From: Streptomyces longisporoflavus
Lineage (GTDB): Bacteria > Actinomycetota > Actinomycetes > Streptomycetales > Streptomycetaceae
Reading direction: 5' to 3'
DNA: 44,742 nt
Assembly: GCF_014649775.1 (NCBI RefSeq)
Contig: NZ_BMTR01000040.1
Coordinates: forward strand, 1-44,742
The translations under genes and the position numbers were made by a program. Positions 22,558 to 31,014 of the stretch are shown here, one piece after another. Position 1 is the first letter of the stretch; each line of letters starts with the position of its first letter. The notes beneath the pieces were generated by a model. It had not been told where the DNA came from. It ran no database searches and worked only from the letters and a program-made list of their open reading frames with translations.

Positions 22558-24663
22558 GTGACGGAGCACTCCATCCCCGACGAGGGCCGACAGCCCCGAG
22601 CTGCCCGGCCCGCCGCCCCCGCGGACGCCCGCGGGGCGCATGCGCGTGCCCGCAAGGCGCGGGACACCCCGGGCGCGCCCGCTTTCCCCGCACAGGCCCA
22701 GTCCCGTACGGGCGATCCCGCGGCCGGACCCTGCGACGAGCACTCCCAGCCGACCGGGCACTCGGCACAGCAGCCCGACCCGCACCGGCCGCGCCCGGTC
22801 CCCGGCGGCCCGCCCGCACGGCCGGACACCGACCCGTTGGCCGGACACCACGGCGACCGGGACATCCACGACGGCGCCCCGCCCGGCGCCCCCGGCGGCG
22901 AGGAGCGGCGTACGGGACAACCGCGGCCGCCCGGCTCGGGCCCCGCGGCGATGCGCCGCGACGGCGACCGGCTGCGCTTCGTGGGCGCCGCGACCCGGCG
23001 CATCGCCCGCGGCATCGACCTGGACGAGATCGTGATGGGCCTGTGCCGGGCCACGGTGCCGACGTTCTCCGACGCGATCCTGGTCTACCTCCGCGACCCG
23101 CTGCCGGTCGGCGAGGAGCGGCCGAGCGGCGCCCTCATCCTGCGCCTTCGCCGCACCGACCGGCTGCGCTCGATCGAGGAAGGGGCCGATGACCCCGACA
23201 CCGAGAGCGGCGGCGTGCCCGCGCTCCAGGTGCAGAACGAACTCGTGTCGACGGCCGAGCTGTGCGAGGTGCGCCCCGGCGGCGCCCTCGCCGAGGTCCT
23301 GCGCGGAGTGCGCCCGGTCTTCGCCGACACCCCGGCGGCCCGCGCCGCACTGCCCGAACTGCTCGGCGACGGCCGCACCGTGCCGCTCGGCAAACGCACG
23401 ATCCTCGCCCCGCTGCGCGGCAGGCGCCGGGTGATCGGCGCGGCGGTGTTCCTGCGCCGCCCCGACCGGCACGCCTTCGAGAACGACGACCTCCTGGTCG
23501 CCGCCCAACTGGCCACGCACAGCGCGCTCGGCATCGACAAGGCCGTGCTCTACGGCCGCGAGGCGTACATCGCCGACGAGCTCCAGCGCACGATGCTGCC
23601 CGAGACCCTGCCGCGCCCGACCGGCGTGCGCCTCGCGTCCCGCTATCTCCCGGCCGCCGAGACGGCCCGGGTCGGCGGCGACTGGTACGACGCGATCCCG
23701 CTGCCCGGCAGCCGGGTCGCGCTCGTCGTGGGCGACGTCATGGGGCACTCCATGACCTCGGCGGCGATCATGGGCCAGCTGCGTACGACGGCCCAGACCC
23801 TCGCCGGGCTCGACCTGCCGCCGCAGGAGGTCCTGCACCACCTGGACGAGCAGGCCCAGCGGCTCGGCTCGGACCGGATGGCCACCTGCCTCTACGCGGT
23901 CTACGACCCGGTCGCGCACCGCATCACCATCGCCAACGCCGGCCATCCGCCGCCCGTCCTGCTCCACCTGGGCGGCCGTGCCGAGGTCCTGCGGGTGCCG
24001 CCGGGCGCCCCCATCGGCGTCGGCGGCGTCGACTTCGAGGCCGTGGAGCTGGACGCGCCCGCGGGCGCCACCCTGCTGCTCTACACCGACGGCCTGGTCG
24101 AGTCCCGCCTGCGCGACGTGTGGACCGGCATAGAGCAGCTGCGCGAACGTCTCGCCGCCACCGCCCAGTTGACGGGCCCGGACCATCCGCCGCCCCTTGA
24201 GGCCCTCTGCGACGACGTGCTCGACATGCTCGGCCCCGGCGACCGGGACGACGACATCGCGCTGCTCGCCGCCCGCTTCGACGGGATCGCGCCGAGCGAC
24301 GTCGCGTACTGGTACCTGGAACCGGAGGACGCCACACCCTCGCGTGCCCGCCGCCTGGCCCGCAGCGCCCTGGAGCGCTGGGGCCTCCAGGAGCTGAACG
24401 ACTCCGTGGAGCTCCTGGTCAGCGAGGTCGTGACGAACGCCGTGCGGTACGCGTCCCGTCCGGTGACCCTGCGTCTGCTGCGTACGGACGTCCTGCGCTG
24501 CGAGGTCGGCGACGACGTCCCGCAGCTGCCGAGGTTGCGGCAGGCGCGGGCCACGGACGAGGGCGGCCGGGGGCTTTACCTGGTCAACAGGCTGGCCCGG
24601 CGGTGGGGCGCGACGCGGCTGAGTACCGGCAAGGTGGTGTGGTTCGAGCTGAACCACAGCTGA
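22558..24663 (+). CDS. GAF - SpoIIE (PP2C) phosphatase - RsbW-like ATPase protein
   Basis: 701 residues from GTG 22,558; the start is uncertain, and an in-frame ATG at residue 132 marks where the folded part begins. Residues 1-130 are Pro, Arg and Gly rich and disordered. A GAF-like sensor (about 140-330) is followed by the SpoIIE/RsbU phosphatase (about 345-560), with GGDWYDA at 373-379, GDVMGHSMTSAA and GDRDDDIALLAARF as metal sites. A C-terminal HATPase_c domain (about 580-700) carries ELLVSEVVTNAVRYA and EGGRGLYLVNRLA. Such proteins control anti-sigma/anti-anti-sigma switches in stress and development, with phosphatase and kinase in one chain. No STAS partner is adjacent. Confidence 0.92.
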   Translation: MTEHSIPDEGRQPRAARPAAPADARGAHARARKARDTPGAPAFPAQAQSRTGDPAAGPCDEHSQPTGHSAQQPDPHRPRPVPGGPPARPDTDPLAGHHGDRDIHDGAPPGAPGGEERRTGQPRPPGSGPAAMRRDGDRLRFVGAATRRIARGIDLDEIVMGLCRATVPTFSDAILVYLRDPLPVGEERPSGALILRLRRTDRLRSIEEGADDPDTESGGVPALQVQNELVSTAELCEVRPGGALAEVLRGVRPVFADTPAARAALPELLGDGRTVPLGKRTILAPLRGRRRVIGAAVFLRRPDRHAFENDDLLVAAQLATHSALGIDKAVLYGREAYIADELQRTMLPETLPRPTGVRLASRYLPAAETARVGGDWYDAIPLPGSRVALVVGDVMGHSMTSAAIMGQLRTTAQTLAGLDLPPQEVLHHLDEQAQRLGSDRMATCLYAVYDPVAHRITIANAGHPPPVLLHLGGRAEVLRVPPGAPIGVGGVDFEAVELDAPAGATLLLYTDGLVESRLRDVWTGIEQLRERLAATAQLTGPDHPPPLEALCDDVLDMLGPGDRDDDIALLAARFDGIAPSDVAYWYLEPEDATPSRARRLARSALERWGLQELNDSVELLVSEVVTNAVRYASRPVTLRLLRTDVLRCEVGDDVPQLPRLRQARATDEGGRGLYLVNRLARRWGATRLSTGKVVWFELNHS

Positions 24664-24699
24664 GCCCTGCGTTGGATCTGCCGACTAGCACCTGCGGGT

Positions 24700-24746
24700 G
24701 CGTCGTGGCTGGTCGCGCAGTTCCCCGCGCCCCCCTGGGGCGCGGG
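24700..24746. repeat. Streptomyces-type 3'-end hairpin repeat
   Basis: TGGTCGCGCAGTTCCCCGCGCC and the adjoining stem CCCGCGCCCC / GGGGCGCGGG (24,724-24,746, 3-nt loop) match a sequence that, from memory, recurs at many gene ends in Streptomyces genomes. Here it lies between the convergent SpoIIE-type and PBP genes and probably also terminates both. Confidence 0.65.
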
Positions 24747-24748
24747 TC

Positions 24749-27016
24749 TCAGTCCCTGCCCGGCCGTCCGTTCGGGTTCTCCGGGATCTCGATGGTTTCC
24801 GACGGGTCGGGCTCCTCCGGTTCATCCGTCGGCTCCTCCGTCGTGGGCTCGTCGGTCGGCTCCTCCGTCGTCGGATCGTCCGTCGGCTTCTCGGTCGTCG
24901 GCTCGTCGCTCGGCTTTTCCGTCGTCGGCTCGTCGGACGGCTCCGTCGGCTCCTCGGACGGCTCCGTGGGCTCCTGCGTCGTCGGCTCCGGAGGCGGTGC
25001 GATGGCCGCGCCCATGGAGGTGTCCAGGTCGAACTCGCTGGGCGAGCCCATCGCCTTGAAGGTGTACGCCGCCCAGATCTGCGCCGGGAAGCTGCCGCCG
25101 TCGACGCGCGGCAGACCGCCGGCGCCCCTCATGGAGACCTGCTTGCTCTCCTCGGCGGTGCCCGCCGCTCCCTCGCCGAACAGGCCGACGGAGGTGACGA
25201 GCTTGGGCGTGTAACCGGTGAACCAGGCCGACTTGTTGTCGTCGGACGTACCGGTCTTGCCCGCCACGTCCTGCACCGGGCTGCGCACCGCGCTGCCCGT
25301 ACCGTCGTCGACCACGCCGGTCAGGACCGAGGTGAGCGAGTCGGCGGTGCCGCGCTCGACGACCTTCTCGCCGATCGGGTCCGGCAGCTCGATCGTGCGG
25401 TCCTTGTGCTCCACGGAGGCCACGACCGCGGGGGTGACCTTCCTGCCATGGTTGTCGAGCGTGGCGTAGACGCCCGCCATCTCCAGCGGGCTCGCGCCCA
25501 TGGTGCCCAGGGTCTGGGCGGGCACGGCGGGCAGATCATCGACGTCCATGCCGAGCTTGCCCGCGGTCTCCAGGACCTCGTCCATGCCGACGTCCACGCC
25601 CATCTGCGCGAAGACGGAGTTGATGGACTTGTTCATCGCCTTCTGGACGGTGACCTGGCCGTAGCTCTTGTCGTCCTCGTTCGGCGGCGCGAAGGCGACG
25701 TCGCTGCCCTTGACGGGGCGCTCGCTCGTGCCGTCGTAGACGGTGTTCGCCGTGATGGGCTGGCCCGACTGCGTCTTGGCCCCGTTCTCGAGCGCGGCGG
25801 CCAGGATCAGCGGCTTGAACGTGGAGGCGGGCTGGTAGTCACGCCGGGTGGCGTTGCTGACCTGGTGCTTGACGAAGTCCTGCCCGCCGTACATCGCAAG
25901 TACCTTGCCGGTCTTGGGGTCGACGGACACGGCACCCGCCTGCACCCGGGCGTCGGCCTTGCGCTTGTCGGGGTCGAGCTTGTCGTTCAGCCTCTTGTCG
26001 ACGGCCTTCTCGAGCTGCTTCTGCTTCTTCTCGTCGATGTTGAGCGTGATCGAATATCCGCCCGCGTCGAACTGCTTCTCGCTGAGGTGGCCCGCCTTCA
26101 TGACCTCGGCCTTGGCCCGCGTCACGAGGTAGCCGTTCTGGCCTTCGAGGCCGGGCGCGGCCTTGGGCGGCTCCGGCTTGTCGAAGGTCAGGCCCTCGCG
26201 CTCGCTCGCGGACAGCCAGTTCTCCTCGACCATGTTGTCGAGCACATAGTTCCAGCGGGCCTCGACCAGCTTCTTGCTGGCGTCCGTGGCGGACGTCCAG
26301 TCGTACTGGCTCGGGGCCTGGAGGAGGGCTGCGAGATAGGCGCCCTGCGAGACGCTCAGCTTCTCCGCGTCGACGCCGTAGTAGGCCTGAGCGGCGGCCT
26401 GGATGCCGTAGGCGCCGCGGCCGTAGTAGCTGGTGTTGATGTACCCGGCGAGGATCTTGTCCTTGCTGCTGTTCTGATCCACCTTCAGCGAGATGACCAG
26501 TTCCCTGAACTTACGGGTCACCGTCTGGTCCTGCGTCAAGTAGTAGTTCTTGACGTACTGCTGGGTGATCGTCGAGCCGCCCTGTTTGCCCTTGCCGGTG
26601 ACGGTGTTGATCAGGCCGCGGGCCGTGCCCTTGAAGTCGACGCCCTTGTCCTTGTAGAAGGACTTGTTCTCGGCGGCCACGAACGTGCGCTGGACCTTCT
26701 TGGGCACCTTGTCCAGGTCGACGACCTCGCGGTTCAGCTCGCCGGTCCTGGCGATGACCTTGCCGTCCTTGTACTTGTAGACGTTGCTCTGGAGCTTGGC
26801 CGCGGCGTTGCCCTCGGGCACGTCGACCATCATGTAGAGGACGACGAAGCCGAGCATGCCGAGCAGGCAGAGCCCGAAGAACGTGCCCAGGATCTTCTTC
26901 AGCGTGAAGAAGCGGCGTATGCCCGTGCGCTTGGGTTTGCCGCCGCCGGCGGGGCGCCCGCGCGATGCCCGGCGCGCGCCGCGCTGCCGCGCTTGTCGCT
27001 CTTCCGCTCGGCCCAT
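24749..27016 (-). CDS. class A penicillin-binding protein (transglycosylase/transpeptidase)
   Basis: 755 residues. Polymerises and cross-links peptidoglycan from lipid II. A basic cytoplasmic start is followed by one transmembrane helix (about 41-63). The GT51 domain carries catalytic Glu116 in VAAENKSFYKDKG, plus GGSTITQQYVKNYYL and GYINTSYYGRGAYGIQAAAQAYYG. The transpeptidase domain has S398-T-F-K401, SIN near 462 and KTGTSDD near 587, all intact. The end from residue 679 is a Pro/Glu/Thr/Asp low-complexity tail with four 9-residue repeats, probably spanning or contacting the wall. It is convergent with the SpoIIE-type gene. The upstream 300 nt to the PadR gene hold its promoter; I could not assign it. 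Confidence 0.95.
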   Translation of the reverse strand: MGRAEERQARQRGARRASRGRPAGGGKPKRTGIRRFFTLKKILGTFFGLCLLGMLGFVVLYMMVDVPEGNAAAKLQSNVYKYKDGKVIARTGELNREVVDLDKVPKKVQRTFVAAENKSFYKDKGVDFKGTARGLINTVTGKGKQGGSTITQQYVKNYYLTQDQTVTRKFRELVISLKVDQNSSKDKILAGYINTSYYGRGAYGIQAAAQAYYGVDAEKLSVSQGAYLAALLQAPSQYDWTSATDASKKLVEARWNYVLDNMVEENWLSASEREGLTFDKPEPPKAAPGLEGQNGYLVTRAKAEVMKAGHLSEKQFDAGGYSITLNIDEKKQKQLEKAVDKRLNDKLDPDKRKADARVQAGAVSVDPKTGKVLAMYGGQDFVKHQVSNATRRDYQPASTFKPLILAAALENGAKTQSGQPITANTVYDGTSERPVKGSDVAFAPPNEDDKSYGQVTVQKAMNKSINSVFAQMGVDVGMDEVLETAGKLGMDVDDLPAVPAQTLGTMGASPLEMAGVYATLDNHGRKVTPAVVASVEHKDRTIELPDPIGEKVVERGTADSLTSVLTGVVDDGTGSAVRSPVQDVAGKTGTSDDNKSAWFTGYTPKLVTSVGLFGEGAAGTAEESKQVSMRGAGGLPRVDGGSFPAQIWAAYTFKAMGSPSEFDLDTSMGAAIAPPPEPTTQEPTEPSEEPTEPSDEPTTEKPSDEPTTEKPTDDPTTEEPTDEPTTEEPTDEPEEPDPSETIEIPENPNGRPGRD
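24818..24982 (-). repeat. 27-bp tandem repeats encoding the PBP tail
   Basis: 24,818-24,925 encodes four 9-residue units (TTEKPSDEP, TTEKPTDDP, TTEEPTDEP, TTEEPTDEP). The preceding 57 nt encode a related TTQEPTEPSEEP stretch. The copy number is likely to vary. Confidence 0.85.
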
Positions 27017-27291
27017 GAGTGTGAATGCTCCGCTTCCGTCTCGTGCACTTATTCCGTATGCCGTGGCAAGTCAGCTCAAGAAGCTAACACCGCACCTAGG
27101 GACAAAGGACTGCCGATCCGGCCTTTTCCGGACGTGACAATCAGCACCTGCCCCACAGGAACCGTGGATCGCTCCCGGAAGACAACCCCCGGCAGAAGAC
27201 AGCCCCACCAGGAGACAGCTCCCAGTAAACCGACGTTCCCGGGGCCCAGAAGGTTGCCCGCCTCTCGAACCTGTGAGCTTCCCGTGACGGC

Positions 27292-27323
27292 TATACATGC
27301 CACGTATACACACGGTGTACAGT
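27292..27323 (+). promoter_or_regulatory. PadR operator and promoter of the ABC operon
   Basis: Two overlapping dyads: TATAC-N7-GTATA (27,292-27,308) and TACAC-ACG-GTGTA (27,307-27,319). The second overlaps the -10 hexamer TACAGT (27,318-27,323), which ends 7 nt before the PadR ATG. This AT-rich block stands out in the GC-rich sequence. PadR repressors commonly bind such sites in their own promoters. Confidence 0.65.
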
Positions 27324-27330
27324 GCTCCGC

Positions 27331-27858
27331 ATGTCCATCGGTCACACCCTCCTCGGCCTCCTTGAGTCGGGCCCGCGTCACGGCTACGACCTCAAGCGCA
27401 CCTTCGACGAGAAGTTCGGTCACGACAAGCCCCTGCATTACGGGCAGGTCTACTCGACCATGTCCCGCCTCCTGAAGAACGGCCTCGTCGAGGTCGACGG
27501 CATAGAGACGGAGGGCGGCCCCGAGCGCAAGCGGTACGCGATCACCGACGCCGGCATCACCGACGTCGAGACGTGGCTCGCCACCCCCGAGAAGCCCGAG
27601 CCCTACCTCCAGTCGACCCTCTACACCAAGGTCGTCCTCGCCCTCCTCACCGACCGCGACGCCTCGGAGATGCTCGACTCCCAGCGCGCCGAGCACCTGC
27701 GCCTGATGCGCATCCTCACCGACCGCAAGCGCAAGGGCGACCTCGCCGACCAGCTCATCTGCGACCACGCGCTCTTCCACCTCGAAGCCGACCTGCGCTG
27801 GCTCGAACTGGCCGCCGCGCGCCTCAACAAGCTCGCCGAGGAGGTGCGCTCCGCATGA
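27331..27858 (+). CDS. PadR-family transcriptional repressor
   Basis: 175 residues. Winged-helix PadR domain: SIGHTLLGLLESGPRHGYDLKRTFDEKFGH, LHYGQVYSTMSRLLKNGLVEVDG, then RKRYAITDAGITDVETWL. A C-terminal dimerisation region (Vir_act_alpha_C type, about 90-175) follows. Its stop overlaps the ABC ATPase start as ATGA, so it is co-transcribed with the exporter it probably controls in response to a compound. Palindromes over its own -10 suggest autorepression. Confidence 0.93.
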   Translation: MSIGHTLLGLLESGPRHGYDLKRTFDEKFGHDKPLHYGQVYSTMSRLLKNGLVEVDGIETEGGPERKRYAITDAGITDVETWLATPEKPEPYLQSTLYTKVVLALLTDRDASEMLDSQRAEHLRLMRILTDRKRKGDLADQLICDHALFHLEADLRWLELAAARLNKLAEEVRSA

Positions 27859-28541
27859 CTCCCGCGGGTTCCCTCCTCACCGCCTCCGGGCTGCGCAAGA
27901 CGTACGGTCCGACGACCGCGCTCGACGGCGCCGACTTCTCCATCCACCCCGGCGAGGTCGTCGCCGTGATGGGCCCCTCGGGCTCCGGCAAGTCCACGCT
28001 TCTGCACTGCCTCGCGGGGATCGTCAAGCCCGACGAGGGCTCCATCACCTACAACGGCCGTGAGCTCGCGGGCCTGCCGGACGCCGCGCTGAGCGCCCTG
28101 CGCCGCAGCGAGTTCGGGTTCGTCTTCCAGTTCGGGCAGTTGGTCCCCGAGCTGACGTGCGTCGAGAACGTCGCGCTTCCGCTGCGGCTCAACGGCGCAA
28201 GGCGCAAGGACGCCGAGCAGACCGCCCGTACCTGGATGGAGCGTCTGGAGGTCGACGACCTGCTCGGCAAGCGGCCCGGCGAGGTGTCCGGCGGTCAGGG
28301 CCAGCGCGTCGCCGTGGCCCGCGCGCTCGCCACCAACCCGCGCGTCCTCTTCGCCGACGAACCGACCGGCGCGCTCGACTCGCTCAACGGAGAGCGCGTG
28401 ATGGAGCTGCTGACCGACGCCGCGCGCTCGACGAACGCCGCCGTCGTCCTCGTCACCCACGAGACGCGGGTCGCCGCCTACTCCGACCGCGAGATCGTCG
28501 TGCGCGACGGCAGGTCACGGGACATGGAGCGGGCCGTATGA
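27855..28541 (+). CDS. ABC transporter ATPase (MacB/LolD type)
   Basis: 228 residues. Walker A GPSGSGKST, Q-loop FQFGQLVPELT, signature VSGGQGQRVAVARAL, Walker B VLFADEPTGALDS and H-loop VTHE are all present. The DEPTGALDS form and the FtsX-type partner place it with MacB/LolCDE/BceA-like ATPases, which act on envelope substrates or peptide antibiotics. It overlaps both neighbours by ATGA. Confidence 0.95.
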   Translation: MTPAGSLLTASGLRKTYGPTTALDGADFSIHPGEVVAVMGPSGSGKSTLLHCLAGIVKPDEGSITYNGRELAGLPDAALSALRRSEFGFVFQFGQLVPELTCVENVALPLRLNGARRKDAEQTARTWMERLEVDDLLGKRPGEVSGGQGQRVAVARALATNPRVLFADEPTGALDSLNGERVMELLTDAARSTNAAVVLVTHETRVAAYSDREIVVRDGRSRDMERAV

Positions 28542-30955
28542 GCCTCGACACCCGGGCGAAGGGCCATACGGAGACCGCGGCACCGCACCCCGGGCACACC
28601 CCGCCGGCGAGCGTGCGCGCCCGGGCCCGCGATCTCGTCCTCGGCATACGCTTCGCCGTCGGCGGCGGCCGTGCGGGCTGGGCCCGTACGATCCTGACCG
28701 CCGTCGGCGTCGGCCTCGGTGTGGCGCTGCTGCTCGGCGCGGCCTCCGTGCCGAACCTGCTCCAGCACCGGGACGACCGCTCGGTGGCCCGCTCGGACGC
28801 GGGCCAGTTCGACGGCAAGGACCGCCGGCGGTCCGACTCCAGCGTCCTGGTGCGCGGCGCCGACACCGACTTCCGGGACTCGACGGTGGCCGGCCGTGTG
28901 CTGCGCGCCGAGGGGAAGCACCCCGTACTGCCGCCCGGCCTGGACAAGATCCCCGCGGACGGCGAGATGGTCGTCTCGCCCGCCCTGCGCGATCTGCTGG
29001 ACAGCCCGGAGGGCAAGCTCCTCAAGGAGCGCTTCGGCGCGTACCGCGTCACCGGCACCATCGGCGACCCCGGCCTCGTCCACCCCAAGGAGCTCTACTT
29101 CTACACCGGTTCCGACGCCCTCACACAGGCCAAGGGCGGTCACCGTGTCGCGAAGTTCGGCTACAAGCAGCCCCCGGAGCCGCTGGACCCGGTCCTCGTC
29201 GTACTGGTCGTCCTGGGCTGCGTGGTCCTGCTCACCCCCGTGATCATCTTCATCGGCACGGCGGTCCGCTTCGGTGGCGACCGGCGGGACAAGCGCCTCG
29301 CCGCGCTGCGCCTCGTCGGCGCGGACGCGAGGGCGGTACGCAGGATCGCGGCGGGCGAGTCCCTGTGCGGCGCGCTGCTCGGCCTGGTCCTCGGAGGCCT
29401 CGCCTTCCTGGCCCTGCGCGAGCTGCTCGGCGTGTTCGACGTGTGGAAGCTCAGCGCGTTCGCCTCCGACGTGACGCCGGTGCCCGGCCTCGCGGTGCTC
29501 GTCCTGCTCGCCGTCCCGCTCACCGCCGTCGTGGTCACGCTGATCTCGCTGCGCGCCGTCTCCATCGAGCCCCTCGGCGTCTTCCGCAACGCCAAGCCCC
29601 GCAAGCGCCGGATCTGGTGGCGCGTCCTCATGCCCGTGGTCGGCATCGGCATCCTGCTGTCCTCGGGACGCCTCGCGGGCGACCTGACCCCGCCGGTCTA
29701 CGCCATCGGCCTGGGCGCGACGCTCACCCTGATCGGCCTCGCCGCGCTGCTGCCCTGGCTCGTCGAAGCGGCGGTGGCCCGGCTGCGCGGCGGGCCCGTG
29801 CCCTGGCAGCTGGCCATCCGCAGGCTTCAGTTGAGCAGCGGTACGGCGGCCCGCGCGGTCAGCGGCATCACGGTCGCGGTGGCGGGCGCCATCGCCCTGC
29901 AGATGATGTTCGGCGCGATGCACGACGACTTCAACCGGGTCACGGACAACGACCCCGGCCGGGCCAAGCTCCAGGTGCTCGCGGACGTCGGGGACGGCGA
30001 GCTCGCCGAGCAGATGATCGACAAGTTCCGTACGACCAAGGGCGTCGAGAACGTCATCGGCACGGTCGTCTCGTACGTCGTGAAGCCGGGCAAGCTGAAG
30101 AACGCCGACGACATCAGGCCCACGACCGAGCTGACGGTCGGCACCTGCGCGAACCTGCGCGAGCTGGCCCGGATCGACTCGTGCGAGGACGGCGACACCT
30201 TCGTCGTGCACACCGGTGACGCCGACATGAACGACTGGGTCGACGAGGCGGCCCGCCCCGGCAAGCCCGTCGACCTGAACTCCGTCAGCTGGGACGAGCC
30301 CGGCCACCGGCACATGCCGTGGACGCTGCCCGCCGACTCGCCCACGGTCAAGGCCCGCCCCGACCCGCGCGGCGACATGCACGACGGCATCTTCGCCACT
30401 TACGGAGCGATCTCCCCGTCCAAGCTGGTCGACGCCTCGACGAACGCCATGATCCAGGTCGATCCGGACGTGCGGGACAACGAGGAGTACGTCCGCAACG
30501 CCGCGGCCCGCATCGACCCGTTCCTCGACGTGATGACGCTGCGCGCGGTCGAGCGGGACAAGCAGTACGCCTCCATCCAGACCGGCCTGCAGATCGGGGC
30601 GATGGCGACGATGGTCCTCATCGCGGCGTCCATGCTGGTCTCGATGCTGGAGCAACTGCGCGAGCGCAGGCGCCTCCTTGCCGCGCTCACCGCGTTCGGC
30701 ACACGCCGCGGCTCGATGGCGTGGTCGGTCCTGTGGCAGACGGCGATCCCGGTGGCCCTCGGTCTCGCTCTCGCCGTCGCGGGCGGTCTGGGCCTCGGCT
30801 TCGTCATGGTCCGCATGATCGAGAAGTCGGTCGCGGACTGGTGGATCTTCCTCCCGCTGACCAGTGCCGGGGCGGTGCTCGTCGCCGTCGTGACGCTGCT
30901 CAGCCTGCCGCCGCTGTGGCGCATGATGCGCCCGGACGGTCTGCGGACGGAGTAA
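28538..30955 (+). CDS. FtsX-type ABC transporter permease
   Basis: 805 residues. N-terminal helix (about 45-65), an extracytoplasmic domain to about 205, three helices (FtsX domain 1), then helices near 365-430, a second large extracytoplasmic domain (about 460-680) and three final helices (domain 2) ending LPPLWRMMRPDGLRTE. This is the duplicated FtsX/MacB arrangement seen in antimicrobial-peptide and antibiotic exporters of actinobacteria. With PadR and the ATPase it forms a three-gene operon. The substrate is unknown. A strong terminator begins 20 nt after the stop. Confidence 0.92.
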   Translation: MSLDTRAKGHTETAAPHPGHTPPASVRARARDLVLGIRFAVGGGRAGWARTILTAVGVGLGVALLLGAASVPNLLQHRDDRSVARSDAGQFDGKDRRRSDSSVLVRGADTDFRDSTVAGRVLRAEGKHPVLPPGLDKIPADGEMVVSPALRDLLDSPEGKLLKERFGAYRVTGTIGDPGLVHPKELYFYTGSDALTQAKGGHRVAKFGYKQPPEPLDPVLVVLVVLGCVVLLTPVIIFIGTAVRFGGDRRDKRLAALRLVGADARAVRRIAAGESLCGALLGLVLGGLAFLALRELLGVFDVWKLSAFASDVTPVPGLAVLVLLAVPLTAVVVTLISLRAVSIEPLGVFRNAKPRKRRIWWRVLMPVVGIGILLSSGRLAGDLTPPVYAIGLGATLTLIGLAALLPWLVEAAVARLRGGPVPWQLAIRRLQLSSGTAARAVSGITVAVAGAIALQMMFGAMHDDFNRVTDNDPGRAKLQVLADVGDGELAEQMIDKFRTTKGVENVIGTVVSYVVKPGKLKNADDIRPTTELTVGTCANLRELARIDSCEDGDTFVVHTGDADMNDWVDEAARPGKPVDLNSVSWDEPGHRHMPWTLPADSPTVKARPDPRGDMHDGIFATYGAISPSKLVDASTNAMIQVDPDVRDNEEYVRNAAARIDPFLDVMTLRAVERDKQYASIQTGLQIGAMATMVLIAASMLVSMLEQLRERRRLLAALTAFGTRRGSMAWSVLWQTAIPVALGLALAVAGGLGLGFVMVRMIEKSVADWWIFLPLTSAGAVLVAVVTLLSLPPLWRMMRPDGLRTE

Positions 30956-30975
30956 CCCCGCTCACCAGGGGGGGA

Positions 30976-31014
30976 CGTTGCCGGTGCGGGGTCACAACAC
31001 CCGCACCGGCAACG
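30976..31014. terminator. bidirectional terminator overlapping the end of oxyR
   Basis: CGTTGCCGGTGCGGG and its complement form a perfect 15-bp stem with a 9-nt loop. The oxyR stop codon (30,992-30,994) lies in the loop, and the right arm encodes its last residues (PLPVRVL). Confidence 0.85.

Noticed and set aside
21790..24657. Open minus-strand frame of 955 codons across the methyltransferase and SpoIIE-type genes
   Set aside because: Antisense shadow of two well-supported genes; no motif recognised.
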